A DNA stretch of 6,161 nt from Granulosicoccaceae bacterium (GTDB taxonomy: Bacteria > Pseudomonadota > Gammaproteobacteria > Granulosicoccales > Granulosicoccaceae): positions 1-6,161 of the forward strand of contig JALZUX010000594.1 of NCBI GenBank assembly GCA_023301405.1, given 5' to 3'. A program made the translations under genes and the position numbers. The notes beneath the pieces were generated by a model. It did no database searches and had not been told where the DNA came from. It was given only the letters and a program-made list of their open reading frames with translations. Positions 1-6,161 of the stretch are shown here, piece by piece (within the stretch, counting starts at the first letter, position 1; each line of letters starts with the position of its first letter).

Positions 1-2189
1 ATTGTGTTGTTGCCAGCTCCAGACAACAGTAGGCCTTGCCAGCTACCAGCACTGGAGTCCAGACCGGTTAGTAATATAGGGCTATCGGCTGTGCCTTGGA
101 AACTCAATGTGCCGCTAACATCAAAAACGGAGTTGGGAAGTATTATCATTTCGACGCCCGCCTCAATGGTGAGGGGGGCGTTGTTTATTAGCATGCCACC
201 TGACCGAATTGGAATGCCAGGGTTGGCAATAACCACAGGTACACTAAGGTTGTTCCGTGGTACGTCTATCCAATCAGTGTCATTGCCGCTGAAATTTGAT
301 GACCCGGAAATAGCATTGAGTAGATTAAGATTGAAACTTGCAGATACTCTATTCTGCGTTATCCGGTTATTTTGAAAGGACTCCAGCAAAATACCCTGGG
401 ATTGGCCAAGAATCCCGAAGTTATCATTTAGTCTGATTACTGAGTTTTCAATTCGAAGTCTGGTTCTTTCAGCCACAGAGGCGTTTATCTGCACGGCTCC
501 TTCTAGTTCTCCACCACCGGCGAACTGTATTAACGTATGGCGCAGTAAGTTAGCGGTGTTGTTTGTGCGGTTGAATTGAATTCCATCCCAATAGCCGGGG
601 GCGCTGAGTAGGCCGGTTAATATTACGGGTGATGTTGCGGTACCGTCAGCGGTCAGTGCGGCATTTTGACTGATCACTAATTTTACACCGGCGCCAAACT
701 TTAGTGTTACGCCTTCTGACAAAGTCAGTTTGGTGAACGGCGCAAGTGTAATTGATTCAGCAACAACGTAGCACCCTGCCATTAGTGTGCGGTTCTGCTC
801 TACATCGCTTTGTTGCAAGTTTTGATCGCAGGTTAGTGCGTCGATATCAGGCAGGTTCAATAAAATGTCTGAATTTGTATTGTCGGTTACTGAGCCTCCT
901 GCACGTACGCACAATACCTCACTAAATGGCGACTCGTTATCGCTGGCGTCTAAGGCGGACACCTGGTAGCAAAACGTTTGTCCATTAGTAACTGTGGTGT
1001 CTAGTGCTATTGTACTGGTGGTTTTTACCAGCAGCTGCAAATTGTTTGGTGTAGTGCCTCGATACAAATTAAATGCTACTACATCAGCGACATTGCTTTG
1101 CCCCCATATTAATTCAATGCGATTATTGGTATTTCCAAGTAGAGATAATCGAGTGGGCGCTTGCGGTGCCTGTGTATCGATTGAGCCAAGTGTTTCACCA
1201 ATAACGTCTGATGACCCGGGCGATCGATTGCCAGCCGCATCAAAAGCGAAAATGCTGTAAGTGTACTGTCGGCCAGTTTCCAGGTCGGTATCAGAGTAGA
1301 CCGGGTAGGGTGTTGTGGCGATAGGACTGCCGTCTCGCCAAATTTGATAACCCTGTACTGCCGTATCATCAACAGCGGGCTCCCAGATCAATACTAGTTC
1401 GTCAAGCAGGCTACCGATGGCTCTGACTGAAGTAGGTGCGCTGGGCGGCGTGTTGTCTAATTGGCCGAAATCTGCGTTCAGCTCGAGATCAGAGCGTGTT
1501 TGGCTTTGAGTGCCAGAAGTCGGGTCAGTTAATAGCAGGTTTACAATGCCGTTGTTTATCAGTGCCGGGTTGTTGTCTAGGAAATTATCAATCCCTTGGT
1601 CGTCAGCCGCGAAATCTCCGGTTAACACCTGTTGGGCTTCAATGTTATAGGACAAAAAAACCAGATCAACAATTGCAAATAATTGCTCAGCAATAATATT
1701 GAATTCAGCCTGTGTGGGCAGCGTATCAAAGCGGTTGTTGCTGTCAAAGGTGCTATCCAGATCAATAGCCCTTACCGCAAACCAGTTTCTTAATATGACG
1801 TCACTGTAGCTATTGATGTTGCTGCTGCCATCGCCAAAAGCTATTCCGTATAACGAAGTGCCACTGGTTAGCGTGGCCTGTAAAACCCACGGCCCGGTTC
1901 CGGCAGCTGATTCGGTTGCAAATCGGTTACCCGCACTCAGCGTGACTCTAAAGTTTTCACCGCTGCCGGCTTTGACTTTAATGGCGTTGTTGGCTAGAGC
2001 GTTGGGAGAGCTGGCTGTGCCCTTGAATTTTCCGGTGCCAATGATACCGCCTTCATCATTTGGCTCCGAACCGCTGCAACCCGCGATGAATAACGTGATT
2101 GTTAGAATGGCAGCGCGCAGTAGCAACGTTGCGTGTTCAGCTGCAAGTGTTTTAAATAAAAGTGTAATGACAGACATGGGCTTAATCAT
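1..2189 (-). CDS. Large surface lipoprotein with two FN3 domains and a beta-helix region (3' end outside window)
   Basis: The minus frame is open from the ATG at 2189 to the left edge: 729 codons without a stop, C-terminus missing. The signal peptide has an unusually long n-region, a hydrophobic stretch (about residues 22-36, interrupted by R25) and the lipobox IAGC with Cys38. Ser at +2 predicts outer-membrane sorting by the Lol rule. A GGIIGTG stretch follows, then an N-terminal domain (about 46-235) that I do not recognise. Fibronectin type III domain 1 spans about 245-333 (GYQIWRDG, FAFDAAGNRS) and domain 2 about 338-430 (FNLYRG, VSALDASDNES). From about 446 comes a right-handed parallel beta-helix region with motifs such as GVTLKFGAGV and GTATSPVILTG. 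Cys407/427 and Cys454/473 are spaced as possible disulfide pairs. The start is chosen because ATGA overlaps the stop of the upstream DUF6502 gene; no clear Shine-Dalgarno precedes it, so coupled translation is likely. An ATG at codon 5 is an alternative. The role is unknown; adhesion or polysaccharide binding is only a guess from the domains. Confidence 0.9.
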   Translation of the reverse strand, partial: MIKPMSVITLLFKTLAAEHATLLLRAAILTITLFIAGCSGSEPNDEGGIIGTGKFKGTASSPNALANNAIKVKAGSGENFRVTLSAGNRFATESAAGTGPWVLQATLTSGTSLYGIAFGDGSSNINSYSDVILRNWFAVRAIDLDSTFDSNNRFDTLPTQAEFNIIAEQLFAIVDLVFLSYNIEAQQVLTGDFAADDQGIDNFLDNNPALINNGIVNLLLTDPTSGTQSQTRSDLELNADFGQLDNTPPSAPTSVRAIGSLLDELVLIWEPAVDDTAVQGYQIWRDGSPIATTPYPVYSDTDLETGRQYTYSIFAFDAAGNRSPGSSDVIGETLGSIDTQAPQAPTRLSLLGNTNNRIELIWGQSNVADVVAFNLYRGTTPNNLQLLVKTTSTIALDTTVTNGQTFCYQVSALDASDNESPFSEVLCVRAGGSVTDNTNSDILLNLPDIDALTCDQNLQQSDVEQNRTLMAGCYVVAESITLAPFTKLTLSEGVTLKFGAGVKLVISQNAALTADGTATSPVILTGLLSAPGYWDGIQFNRTNNTANLLRHTLIQFAGGGELEGAVQINASVAERTRLRIENSVIRLNDNFGILGQSQGILLESFQNNRITQNRVSASFNLNLLNAISGSSNFSGNDTDWIDVPRNNLSVPVVIANPGIPIRSGGMLINNAPLTIEAGVEMIILPNSVFDVSGTLSFQGTADSPILLTGLDSSAGSWQGLLLSGAGNNT

Positions 2190-3040
2190 TTTTTATTGCT
2201 GCTTGACTGGTCGTCTGGTTGATCTTCTTCGAAATAATAAATGCCAAAGCCTACTCGTTTAAGATTCTGTGGTTTATTGGATGATTTTGTTTTTTTTCGG
2301 CGTGCGAGATATGAATTTAATTCTTCGACAAACGGAGCAGCTTTTTCTGATGAGTGAGTGCGGAAGCTTTGTGCTAGTTCTTCGCTGATGTGCGAGTATA
2401 CGACTTGACGCTGAAATCTTCTGTCATCTTTTGCGGCGTCAATATTAAAAACAGCTGAATTGAACAGATCAGAAACACTTGTTGCAATGATTCTGAACTG
2501 CTCAAGTTCATCTTCGCGTGGTACGTAGGCACTGTTGACCAGTTTTACCAGGTGCTCATTTGGCTGTTCGGTTACGCCAATGAGGTTAAGCTCATCAAGC
2601 ACAGCGCCATAAGTTATATCGCCACTGTAACGCTTGACCAAGGCGACAAAGCTACCGGCTTCTTTGTTGCCTTTTTTGTTTTTTAACGGTAAATTTTTTG
2701 GCTTTTGCTTGGCGTCAAGGAATTCCGGGTCACTCAGCCATCCGTGCACCACGCGCTGTGCGCGATTGGGCTTTAATGGCATTGTAGGTTCGTTGCTGTT
2801 TAACGCTTCACGCAACCTGACTACTTCTCTGCGGCTCAAACCGGTCAGTACGGCGGCCCGTGATACCGTCATCTCCTGACCTGGTATGCCATATTCATCG
2901 TAGGCGACGTCAACGTAAGTCTGCCGCACTAACTCGGTTGCTTCGGCGTGGGTAACCTCGTGCCGTATTAACAGTCTGATCAATGGTCGCAATATACTTA
3001 AAATTGCGCTGGCTATCTGTGTTTTATGTTGTGACTCCAA
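2186..3040 (-). CDS. DUF6502 family protein, probable HTH-containing regulator
   Basis: This 284-residue protein resembles DUF6502 proteins along its whole length, as I remember the family. The N-terminus has the helical LRPLIRLLIRHEVTHAEATE segment (17-36). Residues 57-80 look like a helix-turn-helix (VSRAAVLTGLSRREVVRLRE), as in a DNA-binding repressor. A WLSDPEFLDA motif (101-110) is followed by FVALVKRYSGDITYGAVLDEL (131-151), and the C-terminus carries RVGFGIYYFEED (262-273) before an acidic then Ser/Lys-rich tail. There is no signal peptide or membrane segment, so it is probably cytoplasmic. The biochemical function of the family is not known to me; DNA binding is inferred from the HTH-like segment. 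The start is TTG: no ATG or GTG lies between the in-frame TAA at 3058 and residue 50, and family similarity begins within about 15 residues of it. A weak GGA lies 8 nt upstream. The TGA stop overlaps the lipoprotein ATG, making the two genes an operon. Confidence 0.88.
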   Translation of the reverse strand: MESQHKTQIASAILSILRPLIRLLIRHEVTHAEATELVRQTYVDVAYDEYGIPGQEMTVSRAAVLTGLSRREVVRLREALNSNEPTMPLKPNRAQRVVHGWLSDPEFLDAKQKPKNLPLKNKKGNKEAGSFVALVKRYSGDITYGAVLDELNLIGVTEQPNEHLVKLVNSAYVPREDELEQFRIIATSVSDLFNSAVFNIDAAKDDRRFQRQVVYSHISEELAQSFRTHSSEKAAPFVEELNSYLARRKKTKSSNKPQNLKRVGFGIYYFEEDQPDDQSSSNKK

Positions 3041-3083
3041 TTCTGATATCCGTGATTATTGACGCGTGAAATAGCACCTGATG

Positions 3084-3111
3084 TTGGTGAGCCCTTTGAT
3101 CTACCTATAAT
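3084..3111 (+). promoter_or_regulatory. Possible plus-strand sigma70-type promoter
   Basis: TTGGTG (3084-3089) and a perfect TATAAT (3106-3111) are separated by 16 nt on the plus strand. No plus-strand gene lies downstream; transcription would run through the intergenic gap and antisense into the 3' end of the kinase gene. The -35 matches only half of the consensus, so chance is quite possible. Confidence 0.25.
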
Positions 3112-3147
3112 GCTTGTCCGATAAGTTGAATTGTAAAAGGCTGAGAA
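3106..3147 (-). promoter_or_regulatory. Possible minus-strand promoter for the DUF6502 operon
   Basis: On the minus strand TTTACA, near the -35 consensus, is followed by CATTAT with a spacer of about 19 nt, longer than the ideal 17. The likely transcription start would leave a leader of roughly 60 nt before the TTG start. The match is weak and it overlaps the plus-strand TATAAT, so this is a candidate only. Confidence 0.2.
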
Positions 3148-3357
3148 ATTTTGGTCAGGTGTTTTGATCGAGTGACGGGATGAAACGCTTTTTTAGCGCC
3201 ATTGGGTGTGGTGACTAGAAGACAGTGGCAACAATAGTTGATTTGCTGCGCGCCACAGTTGTTCGATTGGTTGATTTTTTATGATAGGATTATATTCCCG
3301 TTGTTGGCATGCGAAGAGTATTACATTAGTGCCCTTGAATTCAACCGGTACCAGGTG

Positions 3358-3374
3358 ATTTTTATAATAAAAAT
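3358..3374. repeat. AT-only perfect inverted repeat after the kinase gene
   Basis: ATTTTTA and TAAAAAT flank a 3-nt centre, beginning 8 nt past the kinase TAG stop. Read as RNA on the minus strand this is a 7-bp A/U hairpin. It might act as a weak terminator or RNA 3' end, but it lacks a GC-rich stem and a U-tract after the stem, so it is not a typical intrinsic terminator. Confidence 0.3.
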
Positions 3375-3381
3375 AGACGTG

Positions 3382-5268
3382 CTACACAGACAGAGTGGCT
3401 CTAACGCTTCTGGCCAGTGCTGTCGGGCTGAAGGGCTTGGGAAGCACATTGTGGCCATCAGCGCGAATTTCCGCCCTGGTTTTATCATTGATGTAGCCCG
3501 ATATCAGTAGTACCGGTGTGCTGTAATCTGAATTTCTAAGGTTGCGCACAAAACTTAAACCGTCACTGTCGGGCAGGTGGGTGTCAACGATGAGCAAGTC
3601 ATAGTTGCCGTCAGCTACGGCTTGGTGGGCGTTTTTCGCGCTGTCTGCGCCACTGGCGTCATAGCCGTAGGTTTTTAAGATCCGCACAGTAACGCGTTGA
3701 ACGTCAGGGTCATTTTGAACAATCAGTATGCGCTCCTTGCCGCCGAAAGAAAACTGTCCAGATGGCGCGCGTTCCTCGCGTGCTGCAGAGTGGACGGCTG
3801 GCAGGTAAATTGTGAATGTCACTCCCTGGCTCGGGTTGTTTTTTACCTGAATCGCTCCACCGACTGCTTCGACGATTTGCCAGCAGGTTGCCAGCCCGAT
3901 GCCAGTCCCTTCCCCGGGCGGCTTGGTGCTGAAAAAGGGATCGAATACGCGATGAAGGTGTTGATCTGGAATGCCGCAGCCTGAGTCAGTGACTGTTAGT
4001 GCCACGGTCTGGTTGATGTCCATTTGTGGGAGATCAATTGTGTGTGCGTCGACTGCAGAGATGGAAATCAGTAGTTCCCCTTGATTCCTCATCGCGGCCC
4101 GCGCATTGGCGGTCATGTTTAACAACATCAGTTGCAGATGACCCGGGTCTATGTCTACTTTATCGTTAATGCCGGCTGAACAATTGATGCGAATATTAAT
4201 TTGCTTACCGGCAGCGCGACTCAACATATCGCTGGCGCCGTTGATGGCGTCTGACAGTCGAATGGTTTTTACTTGTGGCAGGTCTTTTCCCGAGAATGCC
4301 AGCAGCGATCGACTGAGATCTGCGGCCCGGTTACAGGCTAAATAGATGTCTGCTTTAAGTTCTTCAAGGTCTACGCTTTTAGGGGTGATGACTTCTGTGG
4401 TGGCGCTTACGACAAACAATAGATTGTTGAAGTCATGGGCAACTGAGCCCACGAGATGGGCCATTGCTTCATGTTTTTGAGTTTGTATAAGCTGATCTTG
4501 TAGCACCTTGGTTTCGGTTATGTCTTTCACGCCACCAACAAGTTTAGTTAGCTTGCCGTCAATCATGGTGGGGTGTGAATGATCGCGCAGCCAACGTGTT
4601 TCGCCATGCTTATTGATGATGCGATATTCATGAATGGTGGGTACCCCGGATTGAAGCTGCTTCCACACTTCCAATCCGCTTTGGAGGTCTTCGGGGTTCA
4701 TAATGCCTTTCCATCCGCCTTTGGCTTTTAGCTCTGCTGCTGTATAGCCAACCACTCGTTCATAAGAACCGGCAACCGTGTGAGGCACGAAAGGTTCGAC
4801 AGTCACATCGACTTCGAAAATATAATCAGCGGTTAGTTCGCACAGGCGGAGAAAATGTTGTTCCTGTGTTTTCACTAAATGATCAGTTTGCTTTTGCTTA
4901 GTGATATCAGCAGCGATGGCAACAAGGCTTGTAGCCCGACGATTTTTATCGAACTCAATTTGGCCGGTATTTCGAACCCAGCCGGTTTGATTGCCGGGCC
5001 GGATGATCGGATGTTCGAACGCAAATTGTCCGCTTTCTTGATCGGCGCTGCTTATTATTTGGGCTTGCAGGTTGTCGCTGATTGAAAGCGGCAGCATTGC
5101 CGATAAAGCCGCGACGTTGTCAGGGAAGTTTTCAGGCTCGACACCGTAGATTTCGCCAAGTTGCGAGGACCAGCGAATTTTATCCGCCCGCAGGTCCCAA
5201 CTCCAAATACCGAATCCAGAGCCGTCGATTGCCCAGCGTAACTCGCTTGCTGTGAATCGATCCAGCAT
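3382..5268 (-). CDS. Soluble hybrid sensor histidine kinase (PAS-PAS-HisKA-HATPase-REC)
   Basis: This complete 628-residue protein has no signal peptide or transmembrane segment, so it should sense a cytoplasmic or membrane-permeable cue. The first PAS domain with its PAC segment covers about 8-125 (GIWSWDL, ending VAIAADITKQ). The second covers about 135-252 (VVGYTAAEL, HEYRIINKHGETRWLRDH, ending GGVKDITETK). The dimerisation/phosphoacceptor domain carries AHDFNNLL with His278 as the predicted autophosphorylation site. The ATPase domain shows the N-box LLNMTANARAAM (Asn384, Asn388), G1 DSGCGIP (Asp428), F-box FDPFF and G2 GEGTGIGLA. A linker leads to a receiver domain (about 513-626) with phosphoacceptor Asp562, Ser590 at the Thr/Ser switch and Lys611. 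One acid of the metal-binding pair is Asn (Asn519-Asp520). No Hpt or output domain is present, so the phosphate goes to an unlinked partner or the receiver tunes kinase activity. The ATG is bounded by an in-frame upstream TAA; its Shine-Dalgarno is weak (AGAAAA). The ligand is unknown. Confidence 0.95.
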   Translation of the reverse strand: MLDRFTASELRWAIDGSGFGIWSWDLRADKIRWSSQLGEIYGVEPENFPDNVAALSAMLPLSISDNLQAQIISSADQESGQFAFEHPIIRPGNQTGWVRNTGQIEFDKNRRATSLVAIAADITKQKQTDHLVKTQEQHFLRLCELTADYIFEVDVTVEPFVPHTVAGSYERVVGYTAAELKAKGGWKGIMNPEDLQSGLEVWKQLQSGVPTIHEYRIINKHGETRWLRDHSHPTMIDGKLTKLVGGVKDITETKVLQDQLIQTQKHEAMAHLVGSVAHDFNNLLFVVSATTEVITPKSVDLEELKADIYLACNRAADLSRSLLAFSGKDLPQVKTIRLSDAINGASDMLSRAAGKQINIRINCSAGINDKVDIDPGHLQLMLLNMTANARAAMRNQGELLISISAVDAHTIDLPQMDINQTVALTVTDSGCGIPDQHLHRVFDPFFSTKPPGEGTGIGLATCWQIVEAVGGAIQVKNNPSQGVTFTIYLPAVHSAAREERAPSGQFSFGGKERILIVQNDPDVQRVTVRILKTYGYDASGADSAKNAHQAVADGNYDLLIVDTHLPDSDGLSFVRNLRNSDYSTPVLLISGYINDKTRAEIRADGHNVLPKPFSPTALARSVRATLSV

Positions 5269-5327
5269 TTTTCTGTTATGTGCCCTTTGACTGATTGGTT
5301 GTTAACTGTCTAGGTGACTAGTAAACA

Positions 5328-5373
5328 TAGCTAGCTCAAGTTGTTCTAACATTTTGGGTTAGCTAGATCAAGT
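5328..5373. repeat. Pair of 14-bp direct repeats with 32-bp period, possible operator
   Basis: TAGCTAGCTCAAGT (5328-5341) and TAGCTAGATCAAGT (5360-5373) agree at 13 of 14 positions. Their 32-bp period is close to three helical turns, so both copies face the same side of the DNA. They lie 60-105 bp upstream of the kinase start, where an operator is expected. On the kinase strand the site reads ACTTGA, G or T, CTAGCTA. The binding factor is unknown. Confidence 0.5.
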
Positions 5374-5376
5374 CAA
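5348..5376 (-). promoter_or_regulatory. Candidate promoter of the hybrid kinase gene
   Basis: On the minus strand TTGACT (5376-5371), a good -35, is followed after 17 nt by AATGTT (5353-5348), a poor -10. Transcription would start near 5341, giving a leader of about 73 nt. The upstream copy of the direct repeat overlaps the -35 and spacer, while the other sits at the predicted start. That would suit a repressor, if the promoter is real. Confidence 0.3.
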
Positions 5377-5777
5377 ATAGTGTAGCAGAGCAGATGCTGG
5401 TATAAGCGGGTAGTGAGCGTTACAGAGGTGGCTTCAATGGGTCCATAGGTGCTGATTAGTCATTTGCTGCGTGAATCGTCATGTAGCGAAGTATTCATGA
5501 CCAGGTGATTACCAAATAGGATCCTGTTTAGCCGGGATATATGGCGGCTTATAGACTTGCATCACGTTAGACTGGGCTAGAAGCGATACTTTAGCAGTCA
5601 CGTTTGAGAGCAAGGAAATTTCTGTGTGACCTTGGGAGATTTAATTAAAAAATTGATTAAGAGCTATATCTAGCACCTTATTGAATCTGAGGGTGATGAC
5701 AATTTCAGAGAGAATGAGTAAGCGGGGGTGATTGCCCTGTATCCGTATTTTTGACGTATTTAAAGAGGAAAAGTACG

Positions 5778-6161
5778 TTAGGCGGCAGCGACAATTGGAT
5801 TGCCCATGAGTTTATTTAATGCTTCCGAAAACTCCTTTGGCTGAAGTTTAGTGAGATACCCATCGACGCCAACTTCCTTCCCCATGATCTTTGATTGCTC
5901 GGCTGACAATGATGAATGCATCATCACTGGTATGCCGTCAAATCTTCTATCCTCCTTTATCTTACGGGTCAATACGTAGCCATCCATGATTGGCATCTCA
6001 ATGTCGGTGATGATCGCGTTCAGCGTGTCTGATAATGGTTTGCCTGCTGCTTCGGCTTCCTGTGCTTGTAAGTCGAGCATTGCCAGCGCCTCCTGACCGT
6101 CTTTGGCGCAACTGTACTCAATACCCATGTTTTCAAGCATATTTCCAACTTGCTTTCGCGC
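5778..6161 (-). CDS. cheV: CheV-like chemotaxis protein, C-terminal receiver domain (5' end outside window)
   Basis: The frame is open at the right edge and ends at a TAA (5780-5778), leaving 127 C-terminal residues. They begin ARKQVGNMLENMGIEY, matching the start of CheV receiver domains just after their acidic DDS pocket, so the true start and the CheW-like coupling domain lie beyond the window. The internal ATG at 6140 cannot be the start because it would remove the first strand and the acidic pocket of the receiver. Visible receiver residues, in window numbering, are the phosphoacceptor Asp53 in ITDIEMPIMDGY, Ser83 in MMHSSLS and Lys105 in YLTKLQP. The HSSLS and TKLQP versions are typical of CheV rather than ordinary response regulators, where Lys-Pro is usual. 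CheV links chemoreceptors to CheA, and phosphorylation of its receiver is thought to tune adaptation. A stand-alone receiver protein is less likely. The hybrid kinase downstream is 509 bp away and probably a separate unit. Confidence 0.85.
   Translation of the reverse strand, partial: ARKQVGNMLENMGIEYSCAKDGQEALAMLDLQAQEAEAAGKPLSDTLNAIITDIEMPIMDGYVLTRKIKEDRRFDGIPVMMHSSLSAEQSKIMGKEVGVDGYLTKLQPKEFSEALNKLMGNPIVAAA

Larger units (their letters stand above)
3041..3381. other. Intergenic region between hybrid kinase and DUF6502 operon
   Basis: This 341-bp gap lies between the kinase stop and the DUF6502 TTG start. I see no convincing coding sequence in it. It must hold the control region of the DUF6502-lipoprotein operon unless that operon is read through from the kinase gene. 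It contains an AT-only palindrome just after the kinase, a perfect TTGAATTCAA palindrome around 3335-3344, a weak CGCT-TTTTT-AGCG hairpin around 3186-3198, a consensus TATAAT on the plus strand and a possible minus-strand promoter. No known riboswitch or RNA gene was recognised. Confidence 0.6.
5269..5777. other. Intergenic region between cheV-like gene and hybrid kinase
   Basis: This 509-bp non-coding stretch has only very short open frames on both strands. The length suggests that the kinase is transcribed from its own promoter rather than from cheV. Within it are the 14-bp direct repeat near the kinase, a 5-bp inverted repeat AGCCG/CGGCT (5530-5549, 10-nt loop), an AT-rich stretch around 5640-5660 with inverted TTAAT/ATTAA, and a hairpin-capable ACGTA...TACGT pair near 5754-5777 right after the cheV-like stop. 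None of these has the GC stem plus U-tract of a normal terminator, and no RNA gene was recognised. Confidence 0.6.

Noticed and set aside
4..375. Plus-strand open frame of 123 codons
   Set aside because: It is fully antisense to the beta-helix coding region, which has the clear GTADSPILLTG-type motifs; no recognisable domain.
1813..2262. Plus-strand open frame of 149 codons
   Set aside because: It lies antisense over the lipoprotein signal region and the DUF6502 3' end. Its translation shows no family features, while the minus frame has lipobox, FN3 and beta-helix signatures.
3186..3198. CGCT-TTTTT-AGCG hairpin as terminator
   Set aside because: Only a 4-bp stem with the T-run in the loop rather than after the stem; it cannot work as an intrinsic terminator.
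3289..3294. Perfect TATAAT on the minus strand
   Set aside because: No acceptable -35 is found at 16-18 nt upstream (TCTTCG region), and it lies about 250 nt from the DUF6502 start; AT-rich chance match.
3041..3381. Possible riboswitch or structured RNA in the gap
   Set aside because: I compared it with remembered cores of c-di-GMP-I, TPP and glycine riboswitches and found no match on either strand.
3238..3510. Plus-strand open frame across the intergenic gap into the kinase 3' end
   Set aside because: It overlaps the receiver-domain codons of the kinase in antisense, and its translation resembles no known protein.
5754..5780. ACGTA...TACGT hairpin after the cheV-like stop as terminator
   Set aside because: The stem is short and bulged, and in the direction of transcription it is followed by CAAAAATAC, not by a U-tract.

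Overview
The window looks like chromosomal DNA from a free-living, motile, Gram-negative bacterium, most likely a gammaproteobacterium and possibly an aquatic or marine one. The reasons are a CheV-type chemotaxis protein, a DUF6502-family protein, a lipoprotein whose Ser at +2 predicts outer-membrane sorting, a soluble PAS hybrid histidine kinase, and moderate GC content. No tRNA, rRNA, CRISPR, insertion sequence or phage gene is visible. All four genes lie on the minus strand, so the window reads right to left.

Right edge (6161-5778): the C-terminal receiver domain of a CheV-like chemotaxis coupling protein; its CheW-like N-terminal half lies outside the window. A 509-bp non-coding gap follows. 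It carries a near-perfect 14-bp direct repeat with a 32-bp period, just in front of the next gene. Positions 5268-3382 encode a complete 628-residue cytoplasmic hybrid sensor kinase (PAS-PAS-HisKA-HATPase-REC). A 341-bp gap then holds an AT-only palindrome after the kinase stop and candidate promoters on both strands.

Left part (3040-1): a tightly coupled gene pair. A DUF6502-family protein with a helix-turn-helix-like segment starts at a TTG codon. Its stop overlaps by 4 nt (ATGA) the start of a very long lipoprotein gene that runs off the left edge after 729 codons. The lipoprotein has a lipobox, an unrecognised N-terminal domain of about 200 residues, two fibronectin type III domains and a right-handed parallel beta-helix region.

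The right half is signal transduction: CheV couples receptors to the chemotaxis kinase, while the hybrid kinase has an unknown signal and no partner in the window. The left half is the less understood part: a probable regulatory protein translationally coupled to one surface lipoprotein, whose joint function I cannot assign. This pair is the best candidate for an undescribed system here.
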